Assembly (NCBI GenBank): GCA_015179125.1
Contig: WHVA01000250.1
Coordinates: forward strand, 92,172 to 156,171
Source of the DNA: Gautieria morchelliformis
Lineage: Eukaryota > Basidiomycota > Agaricomycetes > Gomphales > Gomphaceae
Direction: 5' to 3'
Length of the DNA stretch: 64,000 bases
Both the position numbers and the translations under genes were made by a program. Position 1 is the stretch's first letter, and each line of letters begins with the position of its first letter. Of the stretch, positions 44,111 to 56,049 are shown piece after piece. A model generated the notes under the pieces. That model saw only the letters and a list, made by a program, of their open reading frames with translations. It searched no databases and was not told the DNA's origin.

Positions 44111-45036
44111 ATATAAAGGTTGTCATTCTTCGAGGATTTAATGACTCAAGTTCCTGAAACACACACCCTGACCAAGAATTCTATGACATGAATCATGCGA
44201 CAGCATTTGCACCCTTACTCACAATGCTGAACCCCAATTCAAGTGTAATTTTCAGGTGTCGAATGGCCACTATCCCGTTTTTATTGGTGAGTTTGCTACT
44301 TATGCTTACTTTACATCCTCGCTGAAAGGGCTGTCATGCGTCCCAACTACAAGTCCACCATTGTGACTTGAAGCGCCCCTTCTACTCATACAAGCACGAG
44401 CAGTTCCTTCCTGTCGTCCACCTGCACCCCAACCGACCGCGGCTCCATCACTCCTACCGTCAACACCCTCGCGATGACCACCGCCATGTCCCACGCCTCC
44501 ATGCGCTACCGCAACACCAACCGCGGCGACGCCCTCGCACGCCTCGAGGGCCACCAGCCCAGTCATGTCACGTCCGCGCTCCCATCCCTCTACCGGCTGC
44601 CATTTGGGCTGGTATCCCCCATGTCCCCTGCGTGGAGTCCCCTGGGTGTCAAGGTGTGTCAACACCCCCGCACCCTGCTAACTGTATGCCCAGTCTCCTC
44701 ACAATGTGCTCCGTGTCGTCCGTGCTGCAATCGCACCCGCACCTGCACCCACACCCGCACCCGCATCTGCACCCGCACCCGCACCTGCACCCGCCGCCGC
44801 CTGCTCCCCCACCACCCCATCCTCCTACACCAGCTCGCCCACCCCAGCACCTCGGCGCCCCTCACCCCACCGCATACATGTGCGCCCCCGTGGTTTCCGA
44901 GCTCAAGAACGTGTCAGGATCGGCGAAGTTGCCTTATGGTGCATTGGCACTCGGTGCGGAAGGGATCTGTTTTGGAACCCTTCAAGACTTTGGTGTTATT
45001 GCTAACGCCTCAGTCTATCAGAACGTGTCGTTTACA
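44111..45036 (+). other. Pro/His/Ala-rich open frames, gene status unclear
   Basis: Three overlapping plus-strand frames (44368-45084, 44474-45043, 44706-45005) are open because the DNA is C-rich. One contains MRYRNTNRGDALARLEGH, which looks protein-like. The rest is low complexity, including a hexamer array of CACCCG-type units at 44727-44810. I cannot tell a gene fragment from chance. The frames run on into the L2 repeat. Confidence 0.3.
44727..44810 (+). repeat. Hexanucleotide microsatellite, CGCACC type
   Basis: About 14 units of CGCACC/TGCACC/CACACC in tandem. Confidence 0.85.
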
Positions 45037-45850
45037 CGACTAGTAGAATACCGGTTCAATGCAGCAGCACAACTCCGGAAATAATTTAATATTTGTACCT
45101 TGGTTGCAATCCGTGTAATAACTAGTCCAAGTTATTACAGCTAGAAGGCAATGCATTTTTTATCTGCACTGAACAATAAACTAAAAGAGTGTGTAGGTTC
45201 AAGGACACTATCAGGGTCCAAGAGTATTCCTTTTAATAAAGAGGGAATAGGTTCCGCAGGAGAGTTTGTAAGTGAATTGGGTCAACCAACGTCAATGCAC
45301 TGCAATAACGAGAGAGTAATGTGAAGTGGCTTTCGCGCACAACTTGACTTGACCTGTGAAAGTCACTGAACAGGAAAATCAACTGAACAGCTCGTCTCGG
45401 GTATTGGAGTGCTAATTGACAAGAAAATTGATTGCCAACCTCACTCTGTAGAGTTTCACCCAGCGTGTTAGGCTAAGTGGCTAAGCAGTAAAGCAACTAC
45501 TTAACTAAGAATAGTTACTCTAAGCAAGAGTAGTATTTTAGTTCGGGTTAGGAACTTAGATAAGATGTGCAAGTCACACAAGCTGTGTAGGATAGAAGAT
45601 GGGTAGATTGATTACTCAAAGGGCAGGCAAAGGGCCTCCTTTTATATTGTAATGTACAAGAGCTTAGTAAGCAGGTAGAACCTTCTATCTATTAATGGAA
45701 TGGGGGAAGAAGCTTGTGGAAGATAGAAGAAAGGGTTGGAAGAACCTGGCTGTTTCCAGGGGACTCTACCATGCTTCCTACCAATCAGAGCTTGATTTGT
45801 CAGGAATGACACACTAAAAAGGGTCATGTGCCATAGCACAGCTTGGCTGA
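45037..45850 (-). repeat. LTR-like dispersed repeat, copy L2 (inverted)
   Basis: Reverse complement of 840-1673 with few differences, including CAACCAAGGTACAAATATT and AATACTCTTGGACCCTGATA. The TATA-like TATAAAAGG is also kept. Confidence 0.65.
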
Positions 45851-46449
45851 GTCATGTACTCCTGACTCACCAAGTTGTGCCTGGATTGGTTGAGTCATTG
45901 AGGCTGTATCTCCAGATAACCATGTATTTGGCACTCAGAAGCTGAGTAAGCAGTTCTGAGCCAATTAGGGCTCTGTAGCCATCTATAGTATAAAGTTCTA
46001 GGGGGGGCGGTTGTGGGCCTCCCTATATGAAAACAGCACGCTCCGCTGACATAATCCTGACATAAGCCTGACATAATCCTGACTAAGACGCAAACAAACC
46101 ACGCACTATGGCGGAGTTTGAATGCGAGTGGCGCAGCCGCGAGCGACCAAGCAGCGTTCCTGGTCACATGACCCGTTCACGTCCAACGTTGCTGCGCGCG
46201 CGCACCCACCTTCCCTCAACCCTCCTGCTGCCATTTCCTCTGGTCCAACTGGCAACCTCTGGCTCTTCTGCCCACTGTCTCTATGCCTGCTGGATCTGTC
46301 TGTCTGCTGCTGGCTCTCTGTCTATGCTGCTGGCTCTCTGTCTGTTGCTGGCTGTCTCTGTCTGGCTCTCTGTCTGGCTCTCTCTGTGTCTGCTACTGGC
46401 TTTCTCTGTGTGTGGCTCTTTCTGTGTCTCTTATTGGGGCTCTCTGTCT

Positions 46450-47470
46450 CTCTACAGTCCCCTCAGGTAAATATTGTTAATATTTTCGCTTTTTTATCCT
46501 CTTTTGACTTCTTTTCACCCTAGGCTGCTCCTCTCATTGCCTCCCACCTTTCTTGATGGTCATTACTGGCTCTGGTGTGTTTTTTTCCTGTAATATCTAT
46601 CATTTCTTCCAATAATTTTCTCTTTTTTATCCTCTTTTTGTCTTCTTTTCAGCCACCTCTCTCAATGCCTCTCACCTTGCCTGTCTAATATTGGTGCATC
46701 TGGTGTGTGTCTTGCTATCATGTTTTGATATTTATTAGAATCAGCTTCTCTCCATGGTAAATATTGCTATTTCTTGCTATAATTTTCGCTTTTTAAATCT
46801 CTGTTTGACTTCTTTTCAGCTTAGGTTACTCCTCTCATTGCCTCCACCTTTCTTGGTCATCACTACTGCCTCCTGTGTGCTCTTTCCTTATCATATCTGT
46901 CATTTCTTCCCCTAATTTTCGCTTTTATATCCTCTTTTTGCCATATTTTCAGCCCAGGTTCCTCCTGTCAGTGTTTCCCACCTTTCCTGTCTGCCATTGC
47001 TGCATCTGGTGTGTGTCATGCTATCATATTTGTGTTGTTTTGACATTTATTAGGATCAGCTTCTCTCCATGGTATTTCTTCTAACATTTTCGCTTTTTTA
47101 ACCACTTTTTGACTGCTTTTCAGCCTGGCCTGCTCCTCTTATTGCCTCCCACCTTTCTTGATCATCATCATAGCCTGTGGTGTGTTTTTTTCTGACATTT
47201 CTTGCAATAAGTTTTCGCTTTTTTATCCTCTTTTTTTTTTTTCTTTTTTTTTTTTTTCTAGCGCAGGTTCAGAGCTCCTACCATTCCTGTGTGTCATGGC
47301 TGCAAGTGGTATGTTTCTTGCTCTCATATCTGCTTCTTTTTTGATATTTATTAGGAACAGTTTCTGTTTTTTTTTTAATTGTTATGTATTTGTTTTATTT
47401 TATTTTATTCATGTATATATATACTGTATATTTGTCAAAATAGATACCAAAAAATTTCCTTGACTTTGCT
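46450..47470 (+). repeat. Array of intron-like modules in N1
   Basis: About six degenerate units of 150-190 bp. Each has a pyrimidine-rich core TTTTCGCTTTTTTATCC followed by CTTCTTTTCAGC and CTCATTGCCTCCCACCTTTC. Many carry GGTAAATATT before the core. GGTAAATA...TTTTCAG has the form of a short intron, so each unit resembles an exon plus an intron. Confidence 0.65.
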
Positions 47471-47589
47471 AAAAATTAATGACAACAGCCTCTGCTTGCA
47501 AAATGTAAGTCTATTATCCATCGTAAACCCTCTGACATTTATTTATTTTCTCTGCACCTACAATAAGTTCACTTTTAGGCTCTTAGAGT

Positions 47590-47735
47590 TATACTACATA
47601 TGGGGACATACTTCAAACAAGGGACATGCTATGCACACTATACTCGTGTGACATGCTACACTCAGGGGACATGCTACACATGGGGGACACACTACAAACA
47701 AGAGACATGCTACACATGATATACTTGGGGGACAT
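47590..47735 (+). repeat. Minisatellite of GGGGACATGCTACACAT type
   Basis: Tandem units of about 17-22 bp around ACATGCTACACATGGGGG. A second block is at 48165-48290 in the same Helitron, with further blocks in N2 and N3. Confidence 0.75.
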
Positions 47736-48294
47736 TGTAAGGGCAACCCTGGCTGGTTGTGGAGATCACACTACCACACAACTGACAAGGGGAAATCCAA
47801 AGAGAAAAGTCTAAGGACCCCCAATGTCAGCGAGCCCGTATTATACTACGCTGCGCAGCCAGGGACAACACTTGGCACCCGCCATCAACCCTGCATCCCC
47901 CTGACCTCCCTGACCCTTGATTGACCCTTGATGCCACCTATTATGTGAGTCGCTTGATTTCCGACACTGTTCCGAGAGCGGACATCGGAAATTGGAGTGG
48001 AACTGGCAAAGAAAACAGAACTGGTGGAAGGTCTCCCAGAAGCAGAATCATTTCCGAAAGCGGAGGTGGAGATGGAATCGGAACCGTAAGCGGAGTCGGA
48101 AATGGAGTCGGAACTGGAAATGGAAAACAGGGTGTCCCCCGACAGACATGCGGGGATACGCTACACATGGGGACATGCTACACACAAGGGACATAATACA
48201 TATGATATACTTGGGAGACACACTACACATGGGGAACACACTACACATGGGGAACATGCTACACTTGGGGGACATGCTATGCATGGTGACATGC

Positions 48295-48964
48295 TGTTAC
48301 GTATCAAGATTTCGGCAAGTCGGAACTAGAAAGGACAATGGCTTCAACTTATATGTTGCACCCCCAATGAACTATCGTCCTAAGTATTTCGGATCACGAG
48401 TCAGAAGTTGGAACGTATCGAACTAAACAGAAGTCAGAGCTTGCATTGGAAACTGAGTCGGAAGGTGGAAGGCAGGAGGTGGAGAGACAGAGGTCTTGCA
48501 AAACTCGCTGTGCTAAGAACAGGAGATAGAGCAAAGGAAATCCCGTATCGAAGGCGATTGTCTGATTGCAGAATAACAAGCATACATGAGGGGCTTTTAT
48601 ACAAAGAGCTGAGACAACATGTAATGGTGTAGTACTAAGCAAATTCTGGAGGGAGCGGAAGTTGGATAGACATGCGGGATAATTAACTAATTGGGAACAA
48701 GGGGACTACAAGGGGGGTGCAGGGTAGGGTATAACAATGGCAAAAGAACAAGGGGTCGGAAAGTATATCTGACGTAAAGAAACAACGAGACTCCAAAGGG
48801 GCTGGACAGGTGGTCTTGCTGTGCTGTGAGGCGAGTCTGGTGGGTCCGAGTAATAGAGTCAAAAGAACAAAGGAATAAAACAATGGGTGGAATGTTGGAA
48901 TTATCGGAGGGTCAGAATGTGAGTGGAACTGAGTGTCGGAAGTCGGAAATGCATGGTCCTAACA
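48295..48964. repeat. Solo LTR in Helitron N1, target duplication CATGC
   Basis: 670 bp with ends TGTTACG and CCTAACA. CATGC flanks it at 48290-48294 and 48965-48969. The same LTR family occurs at 61625-62230. Confidence 0.88.
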
Positions 48965-50411
48965 CATGCTACACATACTATACTTGCAGGACACACTACA
49001 CTCCGGGAACACATGCCATACATAGGGACATGCTACCCATGAGGGGCACACAGACATGGGAGAAATGGGTGGAGACATTACCTACTCTGATGCATTACTT
49101 AGAGCTACTTTCAATTGTGATAAGATGTGTTTTACTTATCCAAATAATTTTACTTATCCCAAGTTTTATTTACCCAATGTGTTTGACCTAACCATGGGTA
49201 TCCACCCTAGCAGTGGTCCCAGTGCATTCACATCCAATGGGTCCCCGGCAGTCCCTACCCAGCGCTGTGCCACATCCTGGTGTGCAGCACAGGGCCACGG
49301 TAGGAATTGACTTGCGATATGGAGCATTTTCACATGGACAGTTTTATGTTGCACTAATTGTAACAGAGTCCATGTTCTTTAGGGAAGGGAACACAACATC
49401 TAATATTGTATACAAACAGGTGCTGCTAAAGCCTGATTAATTATGTAGTTTCATTTCACCAAATATAATTCTGTAATACTATTGACTACCCCTGTGCGAT
49501 GTTAACCTTACTTAACTACCCCGGTGCGAAGCACGGGTCTATTGGCTAGTTCCTATAGGTGAAAGTAGCACGGTGGGAGGTTGTGGGCGTGCTTACAAAT
49601 AATATTACGTAAAACTTATGTCAGCGGCAAGCGGCGCAGCCGCGAGCTCCTGGCGGTTCACGCCGATCTTCCGGCTCCAGCGCTCAACCCTGCCCTGAGC
49701 TGGCAGAACGCGCTGGCAGAACGCTGTGCAGCCGCGTCTGCGCACTCCACCACCACCCTCCTCTCCTCTCTGCCCACTAGATAGAATAAAATTGCGTGAG
49801 AGTGAATTAATAGATAGCCTATATAGTGTAGAACACAAAAGATCTCTTCCCAGGGAGATCTCTGCAGTGAACTATTGGGGTTGACCTCTTCAGTGGGGCA
49901 GCTTTTTCTCTGCTAAGGTGCCAGGTAGTCATCCCAGGCTGCCTTAGAGGGAGCCACAATTGCATTGCAGTTCTCTTAGTGTTGACTTGCACTACTGGTG
50001 GCTGAAGAAGACATCTCCCCAGGACCAGGACCAGGACCAAGACCTTTTACTGGAATTATTCCAGTTGGATAGCCGAAGAAGACTTGGATATTTTCATCAA
50101 ACAATTTCCCCGTCCCTTCCTTGGTACGTATATATTTCTCTTTGGTCTGGTGTGAGCCATCTGACATTTATTTTATTTTATTTAGAAAATCGTAAATTCC
50201 CTTGACTTTGCCTAACAAACAAATTCTCAGTCCCATCCTTGGTACGTATATATTTCTCTGTGCTCTGGTGTGAGCCATCTGACATTTATTTATTTTATTT
50301 TAATTAGAAATTAATAAATTCCCCTGACTTTGCCCAAGAAAAATTAACAACAGCTGCATCTGCTTGCAAATGTAAGTTGAATTGTGGTAGCTTGATTGTT
50401 CCCCTAAGCTT

Positions 50412-53400
50412 ATGCCTGCATTTCTCAGGGATCCATCTACTCCAGAGAGAAATCGTCAGCAGGAGCGTGAAAGGGCGAGGGAGGTGCAGGAGGGTCATAT
50501 GACGTCGCCCACTGATCGGAGAGTGCGTGCACTTGCTGCTGCTGCTGTCAGAGCTCAGGACCAGCCACCCCCTCCACCACAGCCTTTTGCCATCCCCCAC
50601 CCTCCTCCTAGAAGCAATGTCGCTGATCCTTTTCAACAACCTGTGGCCGGGCCATCACGTCCTCCTATGCTTGCAGGACCATCGCGCCCTCCTAATCTCA
50701 GTCCTGGAGAGCAGGTGGCAGCCCTTCGTGCACAGTTAGCAGTTATCCCACCATTACAGCCCCTGAGAAGAAATAGGCCAGACCCTGTACAGCCCGCTCC
50801 CGTAGTAGGTTCAGCGGCTATTGCTCAGTTGCGTGCTCAGGCAGCTGGAATTGGACATCTGGTGGTAGGCTCTACAGCGGTGGCAGATTTGCGTGCTCAG
50901 GCTGCTGGGATACAGCCTATCCCAGCACAGCCCTTGGGAAGACACAGGCAAGCACCTGTACAACCAGCTCCTAGACCTCCTGTAGTAGGTTCTGCAGGAG
51001 TGGCAGCATTGCGTGCTCAGGCCAATGCAATAAGACCAATGCCGCCGCTACTCCCTGCGCTTTTGCGGCCTCTTCAGCGACTCCCTGCACCTCCTCAGCC
51101 GCTCCCTGCACCTCCTCAGCCTCCCCAGCCACTCCCTGAACCTCCTCAGCCGCTCCCTGCACCTCCTCAGCTGCTCCCTGCACCTCCTCAGCTGCTCCTG
51201 CACCTCCTCAGCCGCTCCCTGTACCTCGGCAGCGTCCTCAGCGACCTCCTCCTCCTCTTCCACTTGGTCGCTCTAGAATAATTGAGGCAGATGTGCAGCG
51301 TCATGATTTGGGTCCCATGGTTATTCCCTGCCCTGACTGTGGAGCATTACACTGGAGGGCAGAACGTCTGCAGAAATCCTCAAATGTGCGGCCCAGATTT
51401 GGTGATTGCTGTATGGAAGGAAAGGTGCAGCTGGAAGACCTGCCAGAGCCCCCTCAGCCATTGAAACAGCTCTTAGAAGGCCAGGACCCTGAGGCAAAAG
51501 GATTTCGCCAGAATATCAGGCAGTATAATGCTGCATTTGCATTCACTTCTGTAGGGGCCGACTTTGACCAAGATTTGCTTCGGGAGGGTCGTGGTCCATA
51601 TGTGCTCAAGCTACAGGGTGAACTGTATCATCTCCATGGCTCTCTCCTCCCTGACAATGAAGACGATCCAAAGTATGCCCAGCTTTACATATATGATCCT
51701 GCACTGGCTTTGGCAAAGAGAAAAAATCGTAATGAGCGTCTGTCTCCAACTATCATGGGAGACTTGCAGGAAATGCTCCTGCTATGCAATCCTCATGTGC
51801 GCACATATAAACAAGCAGCTGAGAGGCTCAGAGCTCAAGAACAGAATGGTGACATCCAGGCAAGGCTCACGTACAGGGCACACAGGGATCCTAGGAGATA
51901 TAATGTCCCAACTGCAGATGAGATTGCAGTCGTTCTTCCTGGAGATGGCATCGACCCTGGACCTAGGGATATTATTGTCCAGCTCAGAGGTGGACCTTTC
52001 AGAAGGGTATTGGATACCAATGCAAACTATGCCTCGCTGCACTATGTCTTGCTCTTTCCCAAGGGAGAGTTGGGATGAGAACCAGGTATTCCTTATCATG
52101 AGCCAGAGCGTGCTCGGCAGGCCAATCCCAATCCAAACAGACGGACACAGGTCACCCAAATACAGTACCATGCGTATCGTCTGTTCCAGAGAGCAAGAGA
52201 ACCTACAACACTCCTGCGTGGTGGCAAATTGTTCCAGCAGTACATTGTAGACTCCTGGGCTGCTGCAGAGCAAAGCAGACTGAGGTGGATCAGGGCCAAT
52301 CAACACACTCTGCGTGCTGAGCAGTATAACCAGATGGTAGATTCATATGGAGGCTTGGACAATGACATTGGAGATGCAAACAGCTTGGGCATAAAAGTCA
52401 TTCTGCCTGCGACATTTCAAGGAAGTACACGGGACATGAATCAAAACTGCCAGAACTCCCTGGCCATTACAACAAAGAAGGGTCCCCCTGATTTATTTAT
52501 TACCATGACTGCCAATCCAAAGTGGGATGAGATAGTGGCCGAGTTGCTCCCTGGACAAACTGCTCAGGACAGACCTGACCTGGTGTCGCGGGTGTTTCAC
52601 CTCAAAAAGAAATACCTCATTGACTTGATCGTCAAGGACAAGATCTTTGGAGAAACCGTCGCTCGCGTTCACGCTATTGAATTCCAGAAGAGGGGGCTCC
52701 CACACATGCACCTGCTTACCTGGTTCGATAGGGAGTCCAAGGTCAAACATCCACATGAGGTGGATTCTATGATTTCAGCAGAGTTCCCTGATCCAGAGAC
52801 ACATCCTGTCCTCTACCAGTTGGTCTGTGAGCTGATGACACATGGTCCCTGTGGAGAATTTAATCCAAACGCACCCTGCATGGAAAATGGCAAGTGCAAG
52901 AAAGGCTTCCCAAAGCCATTCTGTGAGGAGACCATTGTGAATGTAGATGGATATCCAAAATATCGTCGTCGCAATGATGGAAGGCTGCACAATGTCAGAG
53001 GTGACATGCTGGACAACAGATGGGTTGTGCCATACTCTCCTCTGCTCTTGCTCAACTCCGGTGTCACATCAACCTTGAATTCACCTTCAGTGTGAGGTGT
53101 GTCAAGTATATCCACAAGTATCTCTACAAGGGGCATGATCGGACCACGATGGAGTTTGGTGTTAACCATGATGAGATAAAGAAGTACCTGGACGCTCGCT
53201 ATGTCAGTGCTCATGAGGCCTGTTGGAGGTTGCTGGAGCGGGAAATCCACACCCAGGTGCCTGCAGTCATGGCACTGCAAGTCCATGAAAAGGACCAGCA
53301 ATCAGTCGTTTTCAATCCTGATGCTGATCCGCTCACCATCATGAACAGGGTTGAGGGGTCAAAGACAGCGCTCATGGCTTACTTTGAGGCCAATGCTGCC

Positions 53401-55451
53401 TACCCTCATGCACGCGATGTGCTCTATGTGGATTTTCCTGAGCATTTTACCTGGCAAAAAGAGGAAAGGGTATGGACACCACGTCAAAGGGGATATAGCA
53501 TTGGACGCCTTCACTTTGCAAGCCCAAAATCAGGAGAGAGATTTTATTTGTGCACTCTCCTCACGGTGGTCAAGGGGCCAGATCCTTTGAGGAGCTTAGG
53601 ACGGTGGATGGCATACAATGTGCTACTTACAAGGAGGCCTGTCTTGCCAGGGGACTTCTGGAGGATGATCAGGAGTGGAGGTTGTGTCTCCAGGAAGCCA
53701 GTGGCATGAAAACAGGTGCTCAGCTCAGACATCTCTTTGCCACCATCCTTGGTCATTGCATTCCCTCACAACCTGACAGACTATGGGACACCTTCAAGGA
53801 GCACATATGTGATGATCTCAGACATCGGCTCCAAGTCAGACACAATATCCAGGAGCCACGGGACGATCAGGTCTATGATTTTGGCCTCTTTCTCTTGGAT
53901 AAACTCCTTCAGCGTAATGGCATGTCCTTGAGCAGCTTTAAAGATATGCCTCGGGTGGTAGGCGAGTGGGAGGTCCTGATTGGAAACAGGTTCATAGCTG
54001 AGCAGAGGGACTATGACCCTGTTCAAGAGAGGCAGATGGCTGATGAGGAGGTTCCCAAGCTGAATGAGGGGCAAAGGTCTGCGCATGATCAGATATTACG
54101 GTCGGCACTGGACATAGATGCTCAGGGGAAACCTAATGGACAAATGTTTTTCATCACTGGCTCAGGGGGCGCTGGGAAATCATTCACATGGAACACCCTA
54201 ATCCACTCCTGTAGAGCGGAGAGTCTCATTGTGCTTGCTGTAGCCTCATCTGCAATGGCTGCACTTATCCTCACTAATGGGACAACCTCTCACAGCATGC
54301 TTGGAATTCCAATTCCTGTCCATGAGGGCTCTCTCTCCTCCATCAAAAAGAACTCTGACCAGGCTGATATGCTGAGACTGGCCAGGCTCATCATTTGGGA
54401 TGAGGCTGCAATGCAGCATCGCCATGCCATAGAGGCCATTGACAGGACACTGAGGGATTTCCTTGACCAGCCTGACCGACCCTTTGGTGGCATCACGGTT
54501 GCCTTTGGAGGTGACTTTCAGCAGACTCTCCCAATTGTCCCCAAAGGCTCCAAGGAGGATTTCGTGGGAGCTACCCTTCAGAAGTCATATCTGTGGCCAA
54601 AGATCAAGGTCCTCCATCTGAGAGAGAACATGCGGGTGAGAAATGACCCTGACAGAGCCAGGTTTGCAGAATGGCTGCAGAATGTGGGTCAGGGAAAGGA
54701 TCTCCCACTAGATCATACCTTCTCACTCCCTCAACACATGGTTTGTGGCCCTGGAATTGCTGAGCTGATCCAGGAAATATACCCTGGCATTGGCAATGCA
54801 ATCCCTGCCCAGGACAATTATTTTTTAGAGCGGGCCATCCTCTGTCCCAGAAATACTGAGGTCAATGAGATCAATTCCATGGTGTTGAGGCAGTTTCCAG
54901 GTGATGCTCAGGTCTTCCACTGTGCAGATTCTGTCAAGGAAACCGACTTTGCAGAGCAGTATCCTGTGGAGTATCTGAATTCCATAGAGATGGGCAGTCT
55001 TCCTCCTGCTCACTTGGAAGTCAAGCCTGGAGTGCCTCTGATGATGTTGCGCAATTTGGATAAGAAGCAAGGACTATGCAATGGGACAAGGTTGCGGTTG
55101 GTGAGGATGAGGAATAGAGTGTTGGAGGTCAGGATCATCTCAGGTCCACGTGCAGGAAATACTGCTTTCATCCCCAGGATCACTATTTCACCATCAGAGG
55201 GGGAATTACCATTTGTGCTGCAGAGGAGACAGTTTCCAGTGCGTTTGGCATTTGCAATGACCATCAACAAGTCTCAGGGACAGTCTTTGGGTACGGTTGG
55301 GCTGGACCTGAGATATCCAGTGTTTGGACATGGTCAGTTGTATGTTGGTGTATCAAGAGGGACCAATTGGAACAGAGTCAAGGTCTTGCTTGAGGAGGGT
55401 TTGGACACAACCAACATAGTATATAAAGATGTATTACTTAGAGCTCCTTGA
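50412..55451 (+). pseudogene. Helitron Rep-helicase (RepHel), lightly damaged
   Basis: One long frame with four small lesions. Residues 1-280 are Pro/Ala-rich with a seven-residue repeat (LPAPPQP) from a 21-bp tandem unit at 51070-51240. CPDCGALHW (51330) starts a zinc-finger-like Helitron_like_N domain. The Rep nickase has RGLPHMHLLTW (HUH-type metal site, near 52690) and VKYIHKYLYKG (catalytic tyrosines, 53105). The helicase has GSGGAGKSF (Walker A, 54163), IIWDEAAM (Walker B, 54393), FGGDFQQTLPIV and TINKSQGQSLG near the C-terminus. The lesions are a one-base loss near 51196, TGA at 52076-52078 (tryptophan likely), and one-base losses near 53055 and 53577. The nickase would cut and join single-stranded transposon ends and the helicase would unwind them. 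Confidence 0.9.
51070..51240 (+). repeat. 21-bp coding minisatellite in the Helitron ORF
   Basis: About seven to eight units of CTCCCTGCACCTCCTCAGCCG with small changes, encoding Pro-rich heptads. A missing C in one unit near 51196 shifts the frame. Confidence 0.85.
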
Positions 55452-55607
55452 TTTTTTTATATCCACTTCTCTTGATATGGTTTATGTGTTTGACTTCATT
55501 TTACTTGATGCAAATTGATTACTTTGGTTTTCCCCAATGTACTTGACCTTACTGATATGTTAGACATACTGATGCATTTGACCTTACCGAGGCGCTTGAC
55601 CTACACC

Positions 55608-55635
55608 CCCGCGCGAAGCGCGGGTACCCACCTAG
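55608..55635 (+). other. Helitron 3' terminal hairpin and CTAG end
   Basis: Seven perfect base pairs with a GAA loop, then TACCCAC and CTAG. The N elements have a related hairpin, GTGC-GAA-GCAC. Confidence 0.85.
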
Positions 55636-56049
55636 TCTATAGTATAAAGTTCTAGGGGGGAGGTTGTGGGTGTTTTACGTAATAATGTTACGTAATTTGC
55701 TGAGTTTGAACGCGAGCGGCGCAGCCGCGAGCGACCAAGCAGCGTTCCTGGTCACGTGACCCGTTCGCGCGCTACTGCGCGCGCACCCACCTTCCCTCAA
55801 CCCTCCTGCTGCCATTTCCTCTGGTCCAACTGGCAACCTCTGGCTCTCCTGCCCACTGTCTCTGTGCCTGCTGGATCTGTCTGTCTGCTGCTGGATCTGT
55901 GTCTGCTGCTGGATCTGTGTCTGCTGCTGGATCTCTGTGTCTGCTACTGGATCTCTGTGTCTGCTGCTGGCTCTCTCTGTGTCTGCTACTAGCTCTCTCT
56001 GTGTCTGGCTCCCTCTGTTTCTGTTACTGGGCTCTCTCTCTCTCTACAG

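Larger units (their letters stand above)
45982..49549 (+). mobile_element. Non-autonomous Helitron N1
   Basis: Begins TCTATAGTATAAAG after an A. It ends with a hairpin (CCCGGTGCGAAGCACGGG) followed 11 nt later by CTAG and a T, which are the 5'-TC, 3'-hairpin-CTRR and A/T insertion rules of Helitrons. The last 150 bp before the end still encode a version of the helicase tail (RYGAFSHGQFYVAL, NIVYKQVLLKPD). The interior is non-coding: a CTG-rich simple repeat (46270-46430), intron-like modules (46450-47470), minisatellites (47590-47735 and 48165-48290) and one solo LTR. Confidence 0.82.
49551..55635 (+). mobile_element. Autonomous Helitron, almost intact
   Basis: It starts TCCTATAGGTG one base after the end of N1. 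It ends with the perfect hairpin CCCGCGC-GAA-GCGCGGG (55608-55624) and CTAG (55632-55635), directly followed by T. A leader of about 860 bp contains a duplicated block with GGTACGTATATATTTC...TTATTTTA-TTTAG (50120-50185 and 50240-50310), which looks like two introns. One long coding region follows (50412-55451). Rep and PIF1 helicase in one protein make this a rolling-circle transposon that could mobilise N1-N3. Confidence 0.9.

Noticed and set aside
44368-45084. A 238-codon His/Pro-rich protein
   Set aside because: Composition follows the CACCCG microsatellite and the tail runs into the L2 repeat. Not called as a gene.
46108-46480. Leu/Cys/Ser-rich open frames that look like membrane proteins (also 55756-55992 and 59378-59767)
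   Set aside because: They come from a CTG/TCTGTG simple repeat in the Helitrons. All three frames are open and no conserved motif exists.
47590-48290. CRISPR-like array from regularly spaced repeats
   Set aside because: Units are contiguous 17-22 bp minisatellites without spacers, and the genome is eukaryotic.
53351-53590. Alternative small ORFs inside the Helitron Rep region
   Set aside because: They are other registers of the Rep frame or consequences of its two one-base losses.
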